Below are positions 27,158 to 40,660 of a stretch of 64,000 nucleotides of DNA, one piece after another (the first letter of the stretch is position 1; each line of letters opens with the position of its first letter). The stretch lies in contig WBMZ01000355.1 of the NCBI GenBank assembly GCA_013400975.1, positions 186,001 to 250,000 on the forward strand. The letters run 5' to 3'. Below the pieces are notes generated by a model. The model saw only the letters and a program-made list of their open reading frames with translations, ran no database searches and was not told where the DNA came from. The stretch comes from Atrichornis clamosus (lineage: Eukaryota; Chordata; Aves; Passeriformes; Menuridae). The position numbers and the translations under genes are program-made.

Positions 27158-27844
27158 ACCGAAAGCTGCAAGATTAGCAGGACTGAGGTGAGACAGACTT
27201 GCAAAAGGAGGGCTTTGGCTGTGTTACATAAAGTTCTAATTAGATTCTTGGTACAAATTGCTATCCTAAGAATAAAAAGTTAATCAGAAAGCCTCATTGG
27301 AAGAATAGGAGGGCAAGATTAGAGCCGAGATAGCTGTTTCACTTTGGGACAATCGTGCAACTGCCTAACTAGATTGTGTGCCACTATTCAGAAGTGCAAA
27401 TACATGTGTGAAAATTAAAAAGTTTCCCTTTGTGCTACTTTGGACTAAACTGTTCACAGCTGTTTTTTCTCACTGGAACTCAGAAGACCTCTCTATACTT
27501 ATATTCTAATGCAGCAAACACCTGAATCTCAGACCCCCTTAAAATCACAGCCAAAATATTTTCTCAAAAAGAGGGGAATTTTGAAAGGAACTGAATACAG
27601 AATTGGTGTGAGAAAAAGTTTTGCAAGGACTTTTGGTGACAAATCATAAGAATCAACCTACAAGGATTTGTTGAATGTGATTAAATTTTAGAAAACTACC
27701 CTAATATCCACAGGATAGCTGCCAGATGATTTATCTCTTCCAAAAGATGCAATTCCACTCTCCATTTCCAAAGTACACCTGAGAGCTCTCTTCACCTGTT
27801 CAGGTTTATATTCCCTGCATTTTTGGTGGTACTGTAGACATGAA

Positions 27845-28106
27845 AGGACCAGTGACATGAATGGCCTGAAGCTGTGTCAGGAGAGGTTTAGGTTGGATAT
27901 TAGAGAAAGGTTCTTCACCCAGAGGTGACAGACTCCCAGAGAAGTGGTCACAGCACCAAGCCTGGCAGAGTTCAAGAAGCATTTGGACAATGCTCTCAGT
28001 CACCTGGTGTGACTCTTGGGGACAGTCCTGTGCAGGCTCAGGTGTTGGACTTGATGATCCTTGTGGGATCCTTCTAACTCTGCATCTTGTGTGATTCTGT
28101 GATCCT
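27845..28106 (+). mobile_element. CR1 LINE 3' fragment
   Basis: The forward CR1 tail includes aggagaggtttaggttggat, ggttcttcacccagaggtg, aagtggtcacagcaccaag and the end tgtgattctgtgatcc. Confidence 0.92.
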
Positions 28107-29284
28107 TCAGAGCTCAGACACATCTGTTTTACCCAATGATAAAATCCAGAGCACACAGAAATTTCAATAAGGTCGGAATTTTAGTGATAATGTCTTTTTG
28201 GGAGGAAGACATGTAAGGCTGTCTGCTCAGGAAAGTCAAACAAAGACTGACATTACATGTATTTTTGGAACTAGATGTCATCCTTTGCCAAAGAAGCTCT
28301 AAAGCAAACCTCAATGTCAGAGCTGCTAGGTAGTCATGATGAAATGGAAGTATCAGGTATGTAGGATGAAATACTGGAAATAACTTTTATATTCCCCAAT
28401 TCCTTACATTCTCACAAAAATGGGTGTACAAAAGGAAGTAGAAGGTAATTATTTTCAAGAGGGAGAAGAGGTGAGAGATTGAAAACTCCTAGTACATGGG
28501 ACACAGAAACAAGTGGCCTTAGAAGTTATGTCATTTCCTGTGTGTTAAATTTTTTTGGTTTGTCTCCTAGAGATTATTCATTTTAGGGCTCCAAATATTC
28601 ACAGTCTAATTTAATTGAAAAACAATATCAGAAGGATCAAAATACCTGACAAATCAAGCAAAGTTTAGAAAATAATACAGATTTTTAAAAAGAAAATAAA
28701 GCAGAAGCATTAAAAATTCCTACAGGTTTGCCTAGTTTAGAACAAAATATTTCAAAAAACATGAAAGACTTTCACAATGCAGCATAAATACATTTTTGAT
28801 GAACAGATTCTTTAAAAAACTTGGTATAAAAATTTTCAAAGAAAGCTGTATTTCCAAGAAAACGGTATTCTTTTTTCCCCAGAAAACCAGTTTCCAGAAA
28901 GACTCAAAGAAAACCTTGTAACAAAACCCATGTAGTTTTGCAAAGTGGAGATGAGGAAAGCACAACACAGAGCCGCTTCTCCCCTCCAAAGCTTCACTTA
29001 CTATTGCACTGTTTAATGAGAAAATCATACACTAATTTGAAAGTTATAAAAATACTTCAGCATTACCTAAAATGCAATATCCTTGCAAATTATATTTCGG
29101 AAAATATCTTATTTGACCAAACGAACACGACCATTTAGCAGCAATTCTGAAGTACATATATATATACCCAGGAGCAGGTAACTTTTCCTTTCCCTTCGAA
29201 CTCCTTCCATAAGATTCAGTAAATTATTCAGTTTAATGGCTTGAAAAGACCTTTGGTTTCACTCAGTACAGTTGTTTGTATCAA

Positions 29285-29690
29285 CTCATAGAGTCATAGA
29301 ATGGTTTGGTTTGGAAGGGACCTCAAAGATCACCCAGATCTAACCTCCCTGCCATGCGCAGGGACACCTTCCACTAGGTCAGGTTGCTCAAAGCCCCATC
29401 CAACCTGGCCTTGAACTGCCAGGGATGGGACATCCACAGCTTCTCTGGGCAGCCTCTGCAGTGCCTCACCACCCTCATAGTGAAGGATTTCTTCCTCATA
29501 TCTATTTTCAACCTATTCTTTTTCAGTTTAAAATAAATACCACTTGTCCTGTCACTACATGCCTTTGTAAAAAGCCCCTCTCCAGCTCTCTTGTCATCCC
29601 TTTAGATACTGAAAGGTGCTATAAGATTTCCCTAGACCCACATGATCAGTATCATCTGCTTCTCAGAAAAGTGGAAGACGTGAAAGTGGA
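29285..29690 (-). mobile_element. CR1 LINE 3' fragment
   Basis: The plus strand reads tcatagagtcatagaatgg, then gtttggaagggacctcaaag, gcccaaccttgaa-type blocks and tctgggcagcctctgcagtg. This is one of the better conserved CR1 tails in the window. Confidence 0.93.
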
Positions 29691-29999
29691 AGCATAAATA
29701 AGTACCCAACTCTTCATCAATTTGAATAGCTAATGTTTAAACCACTATCTTTTAGTACATAAGAGGGATCACTTATTGTGAAAATGGTTGCAACTAGTTT
29801 GTTTGGTGTATTTCTTAAACAGCTCATAAAATAAAGTTTAATTTACAGAGGAGTACCTTATCCTGTAAATTTGAGAGATCCAAATGGGCCCTGACAGACA
29901 CAACGGAGTCCTTCAGCCAAGCTGGCAGCACCTCTGTGAAAACAGCTTTAATAAGGGACAGACAATGCTGAGGAGGAGAGGATGAGGGGACAACAGGAC

Positions 30000-30252
30000 C
30001 AGAGCAGGAGATGGTAATGAACGGCAAAGCAGGCACACCACAAAGAGACCATGGCTGATGGATAAGCCCATGCTGAAGCAGATACCCCCTCAGAGGGACT
30101 GTTTTGCCTGTGACAGTAACTGGTGAATGACTTCTCCAATTTTATTTCAGTTCAGGTGCTTCTCTCCTGCTTTTCTGAATTTCTCCCTGCTGCAGGGGCA
30201 GTGAGAGAGCATTTGTGTGGGTGCTGCCAGCTGGGGCCAACTCAACACAACT
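30000..30252 (+). mobile_element. 3' part of an avian LTR
   Basis: The segment gactgttttgcctgtgacag, followed by taactggtgaatgacttctc and ending cagctggggccaactcaac, resembles the 3' end of an avian LTR family different from the 6.7-kb copy. The 5' limit is uncertain and may reach 29820. Confidence 0.55.
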
Positions 30253-33200
30253 TGATCTGTCAATCCTCCAATTAAAGCACCTTTCAGGACACTTTCCATC
30301 ATATTTTAAAAAATGATCTTATGGAATACCTAAAGCTTTTCCAGTATCTCTGAAAAACCACTACAGACGTAATACCTCAGCTCAAGACAGTAATGACAAA
30401 ATATTAATAAAGAACTCATGTTGAATAAAGATCAAAGTATCACAAAAGCTGATGCAACGACATCACATAAAAGCTCACATAGCTTATACACAAAGACACA
30501 GCTCTTCCAGTTTTGCTCTCATTTTTTATAGGAAAAGTAGCATTCCATGTTTGTTTATGCCTTGTATGTGTAATGCCATTTATAAAACATATTTATTTCT
30601 ATGAAAACAAGTACAGCTGTCAATCAAGTAAATTATAAATAATTCAACCAGTAAAATTGCTTTTGGTAAGTTAATATAACAGATCAACTGGGTATAGCCC
30701 ACTATGTCTCCAGTGGAGAATCTTAGAATTGCTTAACTATTCCTCACCTTTTTAAACCCTTCCAACTGGATTACTGCTTTCCTACAAAACATTACAATGC
30801 TTAATTTAAAAAAAATATTTAAGTAGATAATAGCTTCTATAAAGCCTCATTGGAATTTTGCCAATCAGTTGTTTACAAACCTCTAACACATTAAGAACAA
30901 ATGATAGAGATCTGAGTGGTTCACAAGGGAAATATTTTACGTTAGAGGAATAAGAACAATGTAGCCATTCAATTTTTCATACAGGTTTATTTATTTATGG
31001 TTGCAGAAATATGTGGGCTGTTTAAGTGTGGAGAGCTTTGCTAGTTATTCTTATCGAATTTTCAATCAAAGGGAAGTAAGGATAGTATAGTGATTGCTGA
31101 GTTCCAACCCAAAACTCTTGCATCATGATGTCTGAACTTTTGCATCTAATAATCAGAGGCAGTAACACTGCTTTATAATACTTTCAGATCAACTGAAACT
31201 CTGCTTCACTAGCTTTTCCCACTAGTGCTGCAGTAGTTAAAGATCAGTCACTGCAGCAATTATATTTTTTTTTCGTTTCCTTTAAACTCCTTTGTTGGAT
31301 TGAATCTCAGTGCAAGATCTCTACAAAAATGTAATTTTCTTTCCCCCTCTTTTCTGCCACACTGTGGTTTCAAGATAAATTTAAAATCACAAACAAATAC
31401 AGGAGTAGCACTTTCTGTGCATTTGACAGATTCAGTTTTGAAAACATCTTAATTTTCTTTTTTTTTAATCCAGGCAATTTACATATCAAATGGATTTTTA
31501 AAGGATTTTTCTTATTTTTCTTTACTTTTACATAGAAATGGAAAGACAATAGCATGAATTAAAAAGCCAAACAATAGCAGGCTGGACTATTACTTTGGTA
31601 GTTCAGAAGGTTACTTAACTTTTGGGTTGACTTCAGCATTCAAAGTATTGCGACTAATATGAAGTCTCACCTACATACAATGTATCAGTGTGATCTGGGC
31701 AAACTGTCAAGCACTTACTGAACGTCTGTATTCGAAAAAACCCATCTTTTAAGAAGTTTCAGCTCCATTTAATGACTTTTTTTGCTGTTGTTTTGTTCTT
31801 ATATTTTCAGTATTTTCTCCCCTTACTCCAACTTTACCAATTTAGTAGTACAGGAACTGGTTAAACCGTGTTGTCCACCTCAGTAAAACATCCCAGCAAT
31901 AAGGTCAGCTCATAACGCTGAAAAGAGCATATTCCATTGATGGAAAATCTTGAAGTAGTGCTGGTTAAGTAATTGCCTTGTATCTCAAAGTCAGTACGTG
32001 CCTCACTCCAAGAGAACAGCCCTGCCTTTAGCTGAAGTCCCTCATAACGTAAAACAAGCTGATGCAAACTGACCCACTTCAACAAAGAGATCACTACCCA
32101 CTGCATCTTTCTGCAGTAACATGAAGAACCACTAGTCTCAAAAAGATGGAAATCCTACCAACATACACAGGCTCATGTCATGGATCCAGGAAGCCACTAA
32201 GAGACTCCAGCAAGGGAACTGAGCCTGATGCTGCACCTCAGTGGTGGCCACAAGCAGCAAGGACTCTTAAAGGTCCAAAGAGCACAGCTTCCACATAGAC
32301 GGGTTGGTCAAAACCAGCATAAACCAGCTAAAACTTAGAGTCCTTCAATAAATATTGCATGTAGGTTCAGTCTAGCTGTTGCCTATAGGACTTAAGCTAT
32401 GACAAAGGGGTTGAAAATTAATCTCTCCCTCCATGTACAATCCCCAAAAATGTTTGTTAACTTCCCTGCCTCAGCCTTCGCAGTCTGAAATGAAATGAAC
32501 ATTGACCTAACTCACAAATGTATCAGAGAACAAAAGAATCATATAGCTGTTCCTTCTGAGGCACTTTAAGAAATGTCAAGACATCAGGCAGTAATGACAG
32601 CTGGAGAAAACAAACAGGATCAATTTTGTTTTCATCACCTCTTTTGCCCCTGGTTGTTTGTTGAACACCAACTAATACTTCAGATTGCAGAAAGAATTTC
32701 CTGCATCTTTGCAGTTTTATTATTGTTTTTATTATTAATAAAATCACAACCTAGCTTTTTTATCCCTCATCCCCTTGCTACCAAATGTTTTTTGCTGTGG
32801 CAATTCTGTTCCCTTTTGCATTTTGCTGGTTTGTCAGATTTGCTGAACCTTCAAGTGCAAGAGGTAACATGATGAAATAGAAACTGGCAGAAAGTACATT
32901 AAAGTTATTATCACCTGAGGACAAATCGTGGCAAGTGAACCACAAGAAAAAAAGACTTCCATCTGGAAACAAGACAAAGAGCACACAGGTAAATCCAGTA
33001 ATTCCACTACTCTTTTGGCAATCATTCAAAAATGTGAAAACACAGATGAGTGATGAAAAAAATATGCAGAAGTAATGGGATTCTTCAAAAAGAGAACAGA
33101 AAGGAGCAAAGGTGAGAAGGAAAACAGATACTAAATCTCCCCAGCACCAACATGTATTTTGAAAGGGTATTATAGGAAATGAGCAAAAGGCAACCTTTTG

Positions 33201-33809
33201 GTTAGATGTGACAAGGCCTACCATCGCAGGATACAGGGACCCAAGAATTATGAATCTGAAGAGCTTTTTAGGTTTTGTCCATTCAGCAAAACATTTCTGC
33301 AATTCTGCATTTTTATCCACTACAAGTAGCTGATTCATTCCTTTCTATATTCTCCGTACGATTAACATGATGTTTTATTTCTTGGTACATGAATTAGTTT
33401 AGCTGATAGACAGCAACCAATGCTTAAAACCAAAATAACTAGGAGTGATAACCTCAATTTTCAGCACAAATTATTTAAAAAGTAATGTGTGAATTCCAGG
33501 TTTGTGCTGACTATATGGACTTAAATGCATCTCAGTAAAAAGAGAAGATCCACTGAGAATACTGCCATGACAACTCAAAGAAAAAAAGGAGACAGTATTT
33601 TTGCAGACATGCCTGCAGAAGTGATCAGATTGCTTATACTTTTTATACTTGCAGTGGCTAAGCAAGCTAATAACTGCCCCAGAGGCAACTGCAGTATGTG
33701 ATGACTCTACTTAATACGTGCAGTAAATCTACATGTGGTACATTACAGAAAAAGTATGTTACAGTGAAATCAACCTGCAACAAACTGATATTGCCTCTCT
33801 TCTCTGTGG

Positions 33810-34032
33810 TGACCAGTGACAGGACCCAAGCAAATGGCCCGAAGTTGTGTCAGGGGAGGTTTACATTGGAGATTAGAATAAGGTTCTTCATCAAGAGGGT
33901 GGATGGGCACTGGAACGGGCTCCCCAGGGAAGTGGTCAAAGCACCAAACCTAACAAGAGTTGAAAAAGCATTTGGACAACACTTTAGGACACATGGGTGT
34001 AATTCTTAGGGTGGTCCTGTGCAGCACTTGCC
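33810..34032 (+). mobile_element. CR1 LINE 3' fragment
   Basis: The forward CR1 tail includes caggggaggtttacattgga, ggcactggaacgggctcccc and gggaagtggtcaaagcacc. The last part of the tail is missing. Confidence 0.9.
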
Positions 34033-37000
34033 TCTAAATTTTTACCTGAATCAGTGGTGTTGAGACCATTCAGAACACAGTAGCAAATATGGCAGCATCA
34101 GCCCCAGAGTGAGTATGAGACCAGGGTTCTCATATTTTTACTATATTCTTATTGAATACCCAAATAAGAACTTTGGGTTTTTGGGTTTTTTTTTTCCGAA
34201 ATGCCATTTGGCTGTTCGATCCTGTGTGCCCAACTGCAGTCTCACAGAGCGGTGACAAGTGACTGCTATAGTCAGGACTGCAAGATGGACAGATTTTGAT
34301 AGAACGCAGATGTGTCTGCTGAGCAAAAAGTGAGAATAGAAGGGGAAAGGGAACAAGGTGTCCCCAAAACTCTCAATTTCCTAAGTGGAACATTATTATT
34401 TCTGAATTCTTGGAGGCAGAGAAGAGCTTGATACAAGTTTCTGTGCTTAGCATGGGGAGGTCTCCAAGCACAGTTGTGCTGTCAAAACCAAAGTGCACAT
34501 CTCAGATGGCACACTGAGTGTGACTACCTCTGGAAGAGGCAGCTGTGTGCTGTCTTCTGGGACATGTCCTTTGTCACAAGCTTCTGCTCTCAGCTTTGTG
34601 CTGGAACTAGAAACTGTGCTGGTGGACATCAACTGGGCCATGAAATAAGTCCCTCAAACACTGCTTTATTTTTTTTATTTTTTTTAACAGGGTATGCCCT
34701 GCAGAATGAAGAAAAACAAAAACAGAGCTTAGACCTTACTCACATTTTCAATGAATACTAAAGTGCTCAGCTCTCAGGTGAGTGATGGTCGCAACATAAA
34801 AACTTGAACAAACCAGTGCATGGATAAATAGGAAAACGCTCTGTGATCGTGAATGCAAGAAATAGCAGTTCAGTATGGAGGAAGTGTTTATGAGAATTTA
34901 AAAGAAAAACAATCATGAACAAGGAGTTTTAGAAGCAAACAAGGAGTGTTAAAAGCCTCAGTTTAACTGATTTCATCTCTGGGTGCAGTGTAGCAGCTCT
35001 GCGATGGTGGCTACAGGAATCCTGGGACACTGCTCCATTCTGCTCTCATTTGAAATGCATAACAGAAATAATTTGTCTGATGTTCTGTTTGACCAATTAT
35101 ATGAACAATTTCAGCTGCTGAAGTAACCTGCTTCTCCTTGTACAAATACTTAATCAGAAAGGCAAAACCCTGTATAAAAAGTACAATATACCTAAACCCA
35201 AAGCAGATGTTATTTTGCTAAATTGGATTTTGTACTGCATTCATAGCTGGCTCCTGTGACTTAAAAGAAAGCTTATACCAGAATTGGAATTTACAAAAAG
35301 GATTATTTTGTTTGTTTTTCTGATATTTGGTTTAGATATTACAGAACCTTTGTTTTCAATATATAAAGAATTCCTTTTTGATTCCTGAATTCCCAACTGT
35401 CAAAATGATGGGAGATTTTGAAATTAGGTGACTATTGAGATCATTATTTTGATTAACTGCAGTAATTTATAAAAAATACTGATACAAAAAGGTAAATGAA
35501 TGTATGTTATTTAATTTATAAACCCTGTTGTAATAACCTAAGACTTATTTCAAAGCAAACATGGTTCTTAAAAGCAAAGTAATTGAGTACATAATTCTTT
35601 TTTGACTTTTTTTTGGCCTTATTTTTATTATCCTTCTTCCAAAAGCCACATGCAGACATGGGGAAACAGAGAGCTAAATTGGCAAACTCTGTAAATCTTG
35701 TCATTACTACAATCAGAAACTCCCTTTAGGGTTTTTTGGGGTTTTTTTTAGGTTTGTGGTTTTTTTTTTTTGTGGAGAAGTCTGATGTTTTCATACCCCA
35801 GAATAGTAGAGACATTTTCAAAGAAGAAATCAATTTTCAGGTTGTGTCTTCAAGGCATGCCAAAATAGCTGAGACAAATTCTATCTCAATCTTAGCCATT
35901 GCTCAGTGTCCACTGTTAAACTGTCATACATCATCCTTCACTTGCTTTGTTTTGATTAGACCAAAGCCATCTTGTTCAGTTGCTATAAAGGTTTTGCACC
36001 TTTGAATGCCTAATTTAAACGTAGTGGAACATTAGACACAAAGCACAACTGGGGTTATGAAACCTTATTCCTATCATCTTATGCAAGCTATAAGATTTTT
36101 TTTTTTCCTTTTAGTCCAGAGAGCATCCAGTTTATCAATCCTGTTGACACACCACAAAAGAGTTCCAGCAATCTATAACCTCACGAATCTGTCTAAGAGA
36201 CAGGAAGACTAAAATTCTATTATGAGGCCTGTGCCATCAGAGTACTGTAGGAAAGATCAAAGACTTCCTGTGTTCTAAGTTCCTGTGATAGTAATGATCT
36301 ACTAAGGTGAAAATGCCTGGATATTCCTAGGAGTGTATTACGTGGAAGAATATGGAAAAGTGAAGGGAAAATAAATGTTCTGAATCCCTTTGAGTTCTTC
36401 CAGTCTGGTCCTAGAGAAATGCCCCTCTGTTCTCAAATATGATGAACAGTTTATCCATGGGTGAATAAACATGCCAAGTATTAGAGAAATTCATGAATAG
36501 CAGGAGGACTATCAGAACACTTGTGTAGTTTTGGCTAATTACCAATGCTACAAACAATCCCTGTCCAAACCCTACAATTCCCTTTCTATGCCCTCTTTCA
36601 TTGCCCCCTAAAAATTGGAGAAGCCAAATTATATGTCCAGGGGAGAAAATGTTCTTGGCTTCTTGAGGCATCTCGGAGGAGAAAGTTTGAAACACGGGTT
36701 TAAATAAATTCAATTCCAATTACAGTGCAACAAATGCAAATTAAGCATTAACATATTTATGACTGAACAATCAGCAGGAGCCAAATAATGTGTAGTTAAA
36801 CTATAAATCATTACTATTATTGGTAAGTACAGTACACAGCTTCTGTATTTAAATGAAAATATATGGAACATCCTGCATGCAAATACTGTCATGATCTGTA
36901 TAACCATGCCTATTTCTTAACTGTCTTTACTAACACTTAAAATTATGTATTATCAAAAATGTTAACACTGATAAACACCTGATACTTTAATAGAAGGAGA

Positions 37001-37390
37001 CAGAACATTATAACAACAAATAAAAGAATATCAATTTTTCTTTTACTACCAGTGGTCCTTGCAAAGCAGTGTTACATTATCAGTCCAGGCAGAGGTGGGT
37101 GAATGACCCTTTGTGACACTGAAGTGACCCCTTTTGATACCCCTTGTGGAAAATCTGGAATGACTGACACATCCCCACGTTTCTGAATTTGAAGAGCACA
37201 AAGACTCATGACTAACACTGGGGTTTTCTCTTTCCTTTTTTTCTAGAAAAAAAAGAAAAGAAAAATTTTCCAGTTACAGAGAAAGTCATAATGTGCCTCA
37301 TCATATTTAGTTTCTGGTCTTTACATTGCATTCAAACTACAGGCACAGGAACAGCCACTACACTAAGGAAACATATTTCCAAACAAATAT

Positions 37391-37545
37391 TACAGAACCA
37401 GAGAATCATCAAGGTTGGAAAAGACCTCTAAAATCACTGGGTCTAACCATTAACCTAATACTGCCAAGCCCACCACTAGACTACGTCCCTAAGCAACACA
37501 TCTTCATGTCTTTTAAACATCTCCAGGGATGGTGACTCCACCACT
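37391..37545 (-). mobile_element. CR1 LINE 3' tail
   Basis: The plus strand reads cagaaccagagaatcatcaa, then ggttggaaaagacctctaaa, then catctccagggatggtgact. It is the reverse-complement CR1 tail with a slightly eroded end. Confidence 0.88.
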
Positions 37546-40500
37546 TTCCTGAGAATTCTATAATTTCATGTTACTTCTCATCAGGAGTGTTCCCTACATC
37601 CCTAAGGAAATTGCTGGCCTCAACACAAGGGTCTCAGAGGCTCAGTTTTCATCTCCTTTTTATATCAAACATAACCTAAATGATATGAATTCAGTAGTAA
37701 CAATGACTTCCTGGTTTTGCTAGCAGAAATAAGTTAAACATGAATGCAAAAGCATAAAGTTTTCTAAAGCAGTTGTCTGGGAGACAATCAGATCCAAATG
37801 CCACCCAGAATGCTGCAGACTTCTCCAAGTGTATTCTGTCAGTCAGGGGGACTGGATACAGGAATTGTTAGAACAATATCACTCATCTTCCCAATGAACA
37901 GGCTAACAGCTTTTGTATTTCCACATTTGTACATCTTTTACATGGAAGCTGCACAGATTGCTGGCAATTTTTCCATGACCTCACTTCTATGTATACAGCA
38001 TGAGGATCAATCAGTAAGATGCTCAAGTAAGAGGTGTCATCTAAATCCACTGATAAGCACATACCATCCTGAGAATGGCATATGAACTTTTTTCCCACAA
38101 AAGATTGCCCAACTACTCCTCTCTGTTTAATATTAGCAGCGTTAGAGTCACATCAAATCTTCAGCTCTAAACTTATACCACCTAGCTCTCAAAAGCCTTG
38201 AAGATTAAAAAGGAAAAAAAAAAGTTTAAAGGCCAATTATTGCTGTTTATTTGCTGTTTAACTGCTATTTTACTGGCACTTGAACACTCTAGATTAGAGT
38301 GAAAAGCTCTCCCTTAGCTAACTAAAATAGCTTGATGTAACTTTATAGCCGAGAGGGACTTGCCAGAAGAATGGCCAGTTGCATGTGGGAATCTGTGAAC
38401 TGAAAGGAATGATCTAAGCTTTCAAAAACACAACTGATGACAAATCATTTCTTTATACTGCTGGAAGAGTCAGTATCTCTTGGAAGAGACCTTCTGCTTT
38501 AGTACTGTGGCAGAATGCCTTGAAGCAAGCTCTCACCTCATCTCACCATGCAAAGAGTTCTCAAATGAAATACTGGAATTTCAGAGCTAGCGCCAAAGGC
38601 CTTCACACACAAAAGACCATTCTCAGCTGATACTTCAGAATTTGGGTACTCACCGCCCTTTTAAAGCCATGCCACACCTGTAACCTAGGGTTTAGCTCAC
38701 AAGCCTCTAGTAGGTAACAAAACACAACAGTGATGCTATTTTTTCTAGAAGACACTACAAAATGGTTATTCTGATATTGATTGTAAAAAACAAAAAAAAC
38801 CCCAACCAACCAAAAAAGTCATCAAAGCTGATATCAACAGTAAACTATTCAAAAATAGGTGAACATTTACACTTTTATGTAAGTATTCAAAACAAAACAC
38901 ATGCATTCATTTTTGCAGATGACACACCCAGGATACTATCTGCTGTGAGTTGATTTTCTTTGAGAACATTTCAAAATGGAAGGGCCAAAAACTTTATAGC
39001 AAATAAAGTTAGCCAAATTTCAGTGGAGTCCAATATTGTCTTCTCATCTGTGAAACAGCCAAAGATGAGAAACTACTTCTATGCCTTCCTTCCCCTTTAA
39101 AAGAATAATCTTGAGCTCTAGGAATCTGAAAACACATTTTGGGAAGGTGTTTAGAGGAGGCCCTCTTTCATATATACCACACAAAGTAAAATTTATACTT
39201 TGGACTTCTTAATACAAGAACAGCAATTCAAACTCTGCAATTTCCTCTTCAATCTTCAATCAGAGCAATACACACTCCTATCCCTCTGTTCCTTCTGCAC
39301 AAGAAAGGTGTTCATTGCACACCTCCACCTACACATATATTTCTAACCTAATTAATTGCTAGATTGCATGTCCCAGCAATCTATAGGTGCCTACAGGGAA
39401 AGTCCATCCAATGTAACAAACCTCACACCATGTTAGAACGGCCCATGGAAAACCGCAGGTCACCTCCCTGCCTCTGCATACCTTCTTCCACCCCCAAATT
39501 TTGCTCAGATCTCTCACAGCATAACAGTGACCTTAGATATGAAATCAATGAATGAATCACACAAATTATATGATTCCATAATAGCAATGCTGATAGAGAT
39601 ACTCAGTGCATTACATAGAAGCAAGAAATATTTCCAAGCAACAGGGGCATTTAAAACTTGCCTATTAACTTTTCTTCTTTTTTTTTCTTTTCTTTTTCTT
39701 TTAAATAAAGGTAACAGAACCGTAAGTGTGTTTGTTAAAAAGTAATGGAAGTTAAAAGCAAATTAGATCTTGGAATCAAATTTCCATCTAACATGATTTC
39801 AACTCACTTTCAAAGTTAGGAAGTTTTTTGGTTTTGGGTGGGGTTTTTTGTAATTCCAACTGAATTTCTGTTTGGATATACAGAGAGCATTTCGATACCC
39901 ACAACTCAACATGACACTATGAGGAAACTCAAACATGCAAGCTAGCAAAGCAGAATTTCTAAGACACTTTAAATATTAATAACACCAGAGTGCTACTCTT
40001 TGCTCTGACATACTAAAGAAGAAAAAACTGGTAAAGAAAATAGAGCCACGTACTAAGCAATAAAATCAACATTTTTGTCAGGATCAGGATGACAAAGTGT
40101 ACATTAGTAACAGCTGTTTAGTATACACTCCAGGAATGAAGGATCTGTGCATTAAATTTGGTACTATAGTACTAATCAAGAAGCAGTTTCACAAGGTGTT
40201 ATGTCATTCCTATGTTTGATGAAAGTAGTCTCTCCCAAAAGAGTCAAGCAGAAGAAAAATCCACTCAGAACTTTACATAATAAAAAACGCCACCTCTGAA
40301 GCTGTCAATGTCGTATTTATTTTTACATTTACACATCAGATGGACATTTAAAATAAATTCTTTTTTTTTTTTCAAATCTTAGGCCAGCAAATATAACTAT
40401 TCCACTACTGCTCCTTATTTTAGCAAGAAAAAAAGATTTCCCAGTCAACATAGCCCTCCAGAAACATCACTGACTTCAACTTGTATGACCAAAGCAAGGA

Positions 40501-40621
40501 GAATTAGTAAGGGCAGCTCTAGAATGTTTTCCTGTATTGCTACTATGCAATATCATTAATAAAGTCATATTAATGATCACTAGATGTGGTATTAGTGATC
40601 ACTAGGTGCATGTACATACAA

Positions 40622-40660
40622 TATATGTACACACACACACACACAAATATACACACACTC
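40622..40660. repeat. (CA)n simple repeat, interrupted
   Basis: tgtacacacacacacacac followed by aaatatacacacac; a short imperfect CA tract. Confidence 0.9.

Noticed and set aside
32778..33338. 186-codon minus-strand frame
   Set aside because: It is Phe/Leu/Ser-rich with no recognisable domain, no clear splice sites and AT-rich composition. It is long for chance but unsupported; conservation in other birds would be needed.
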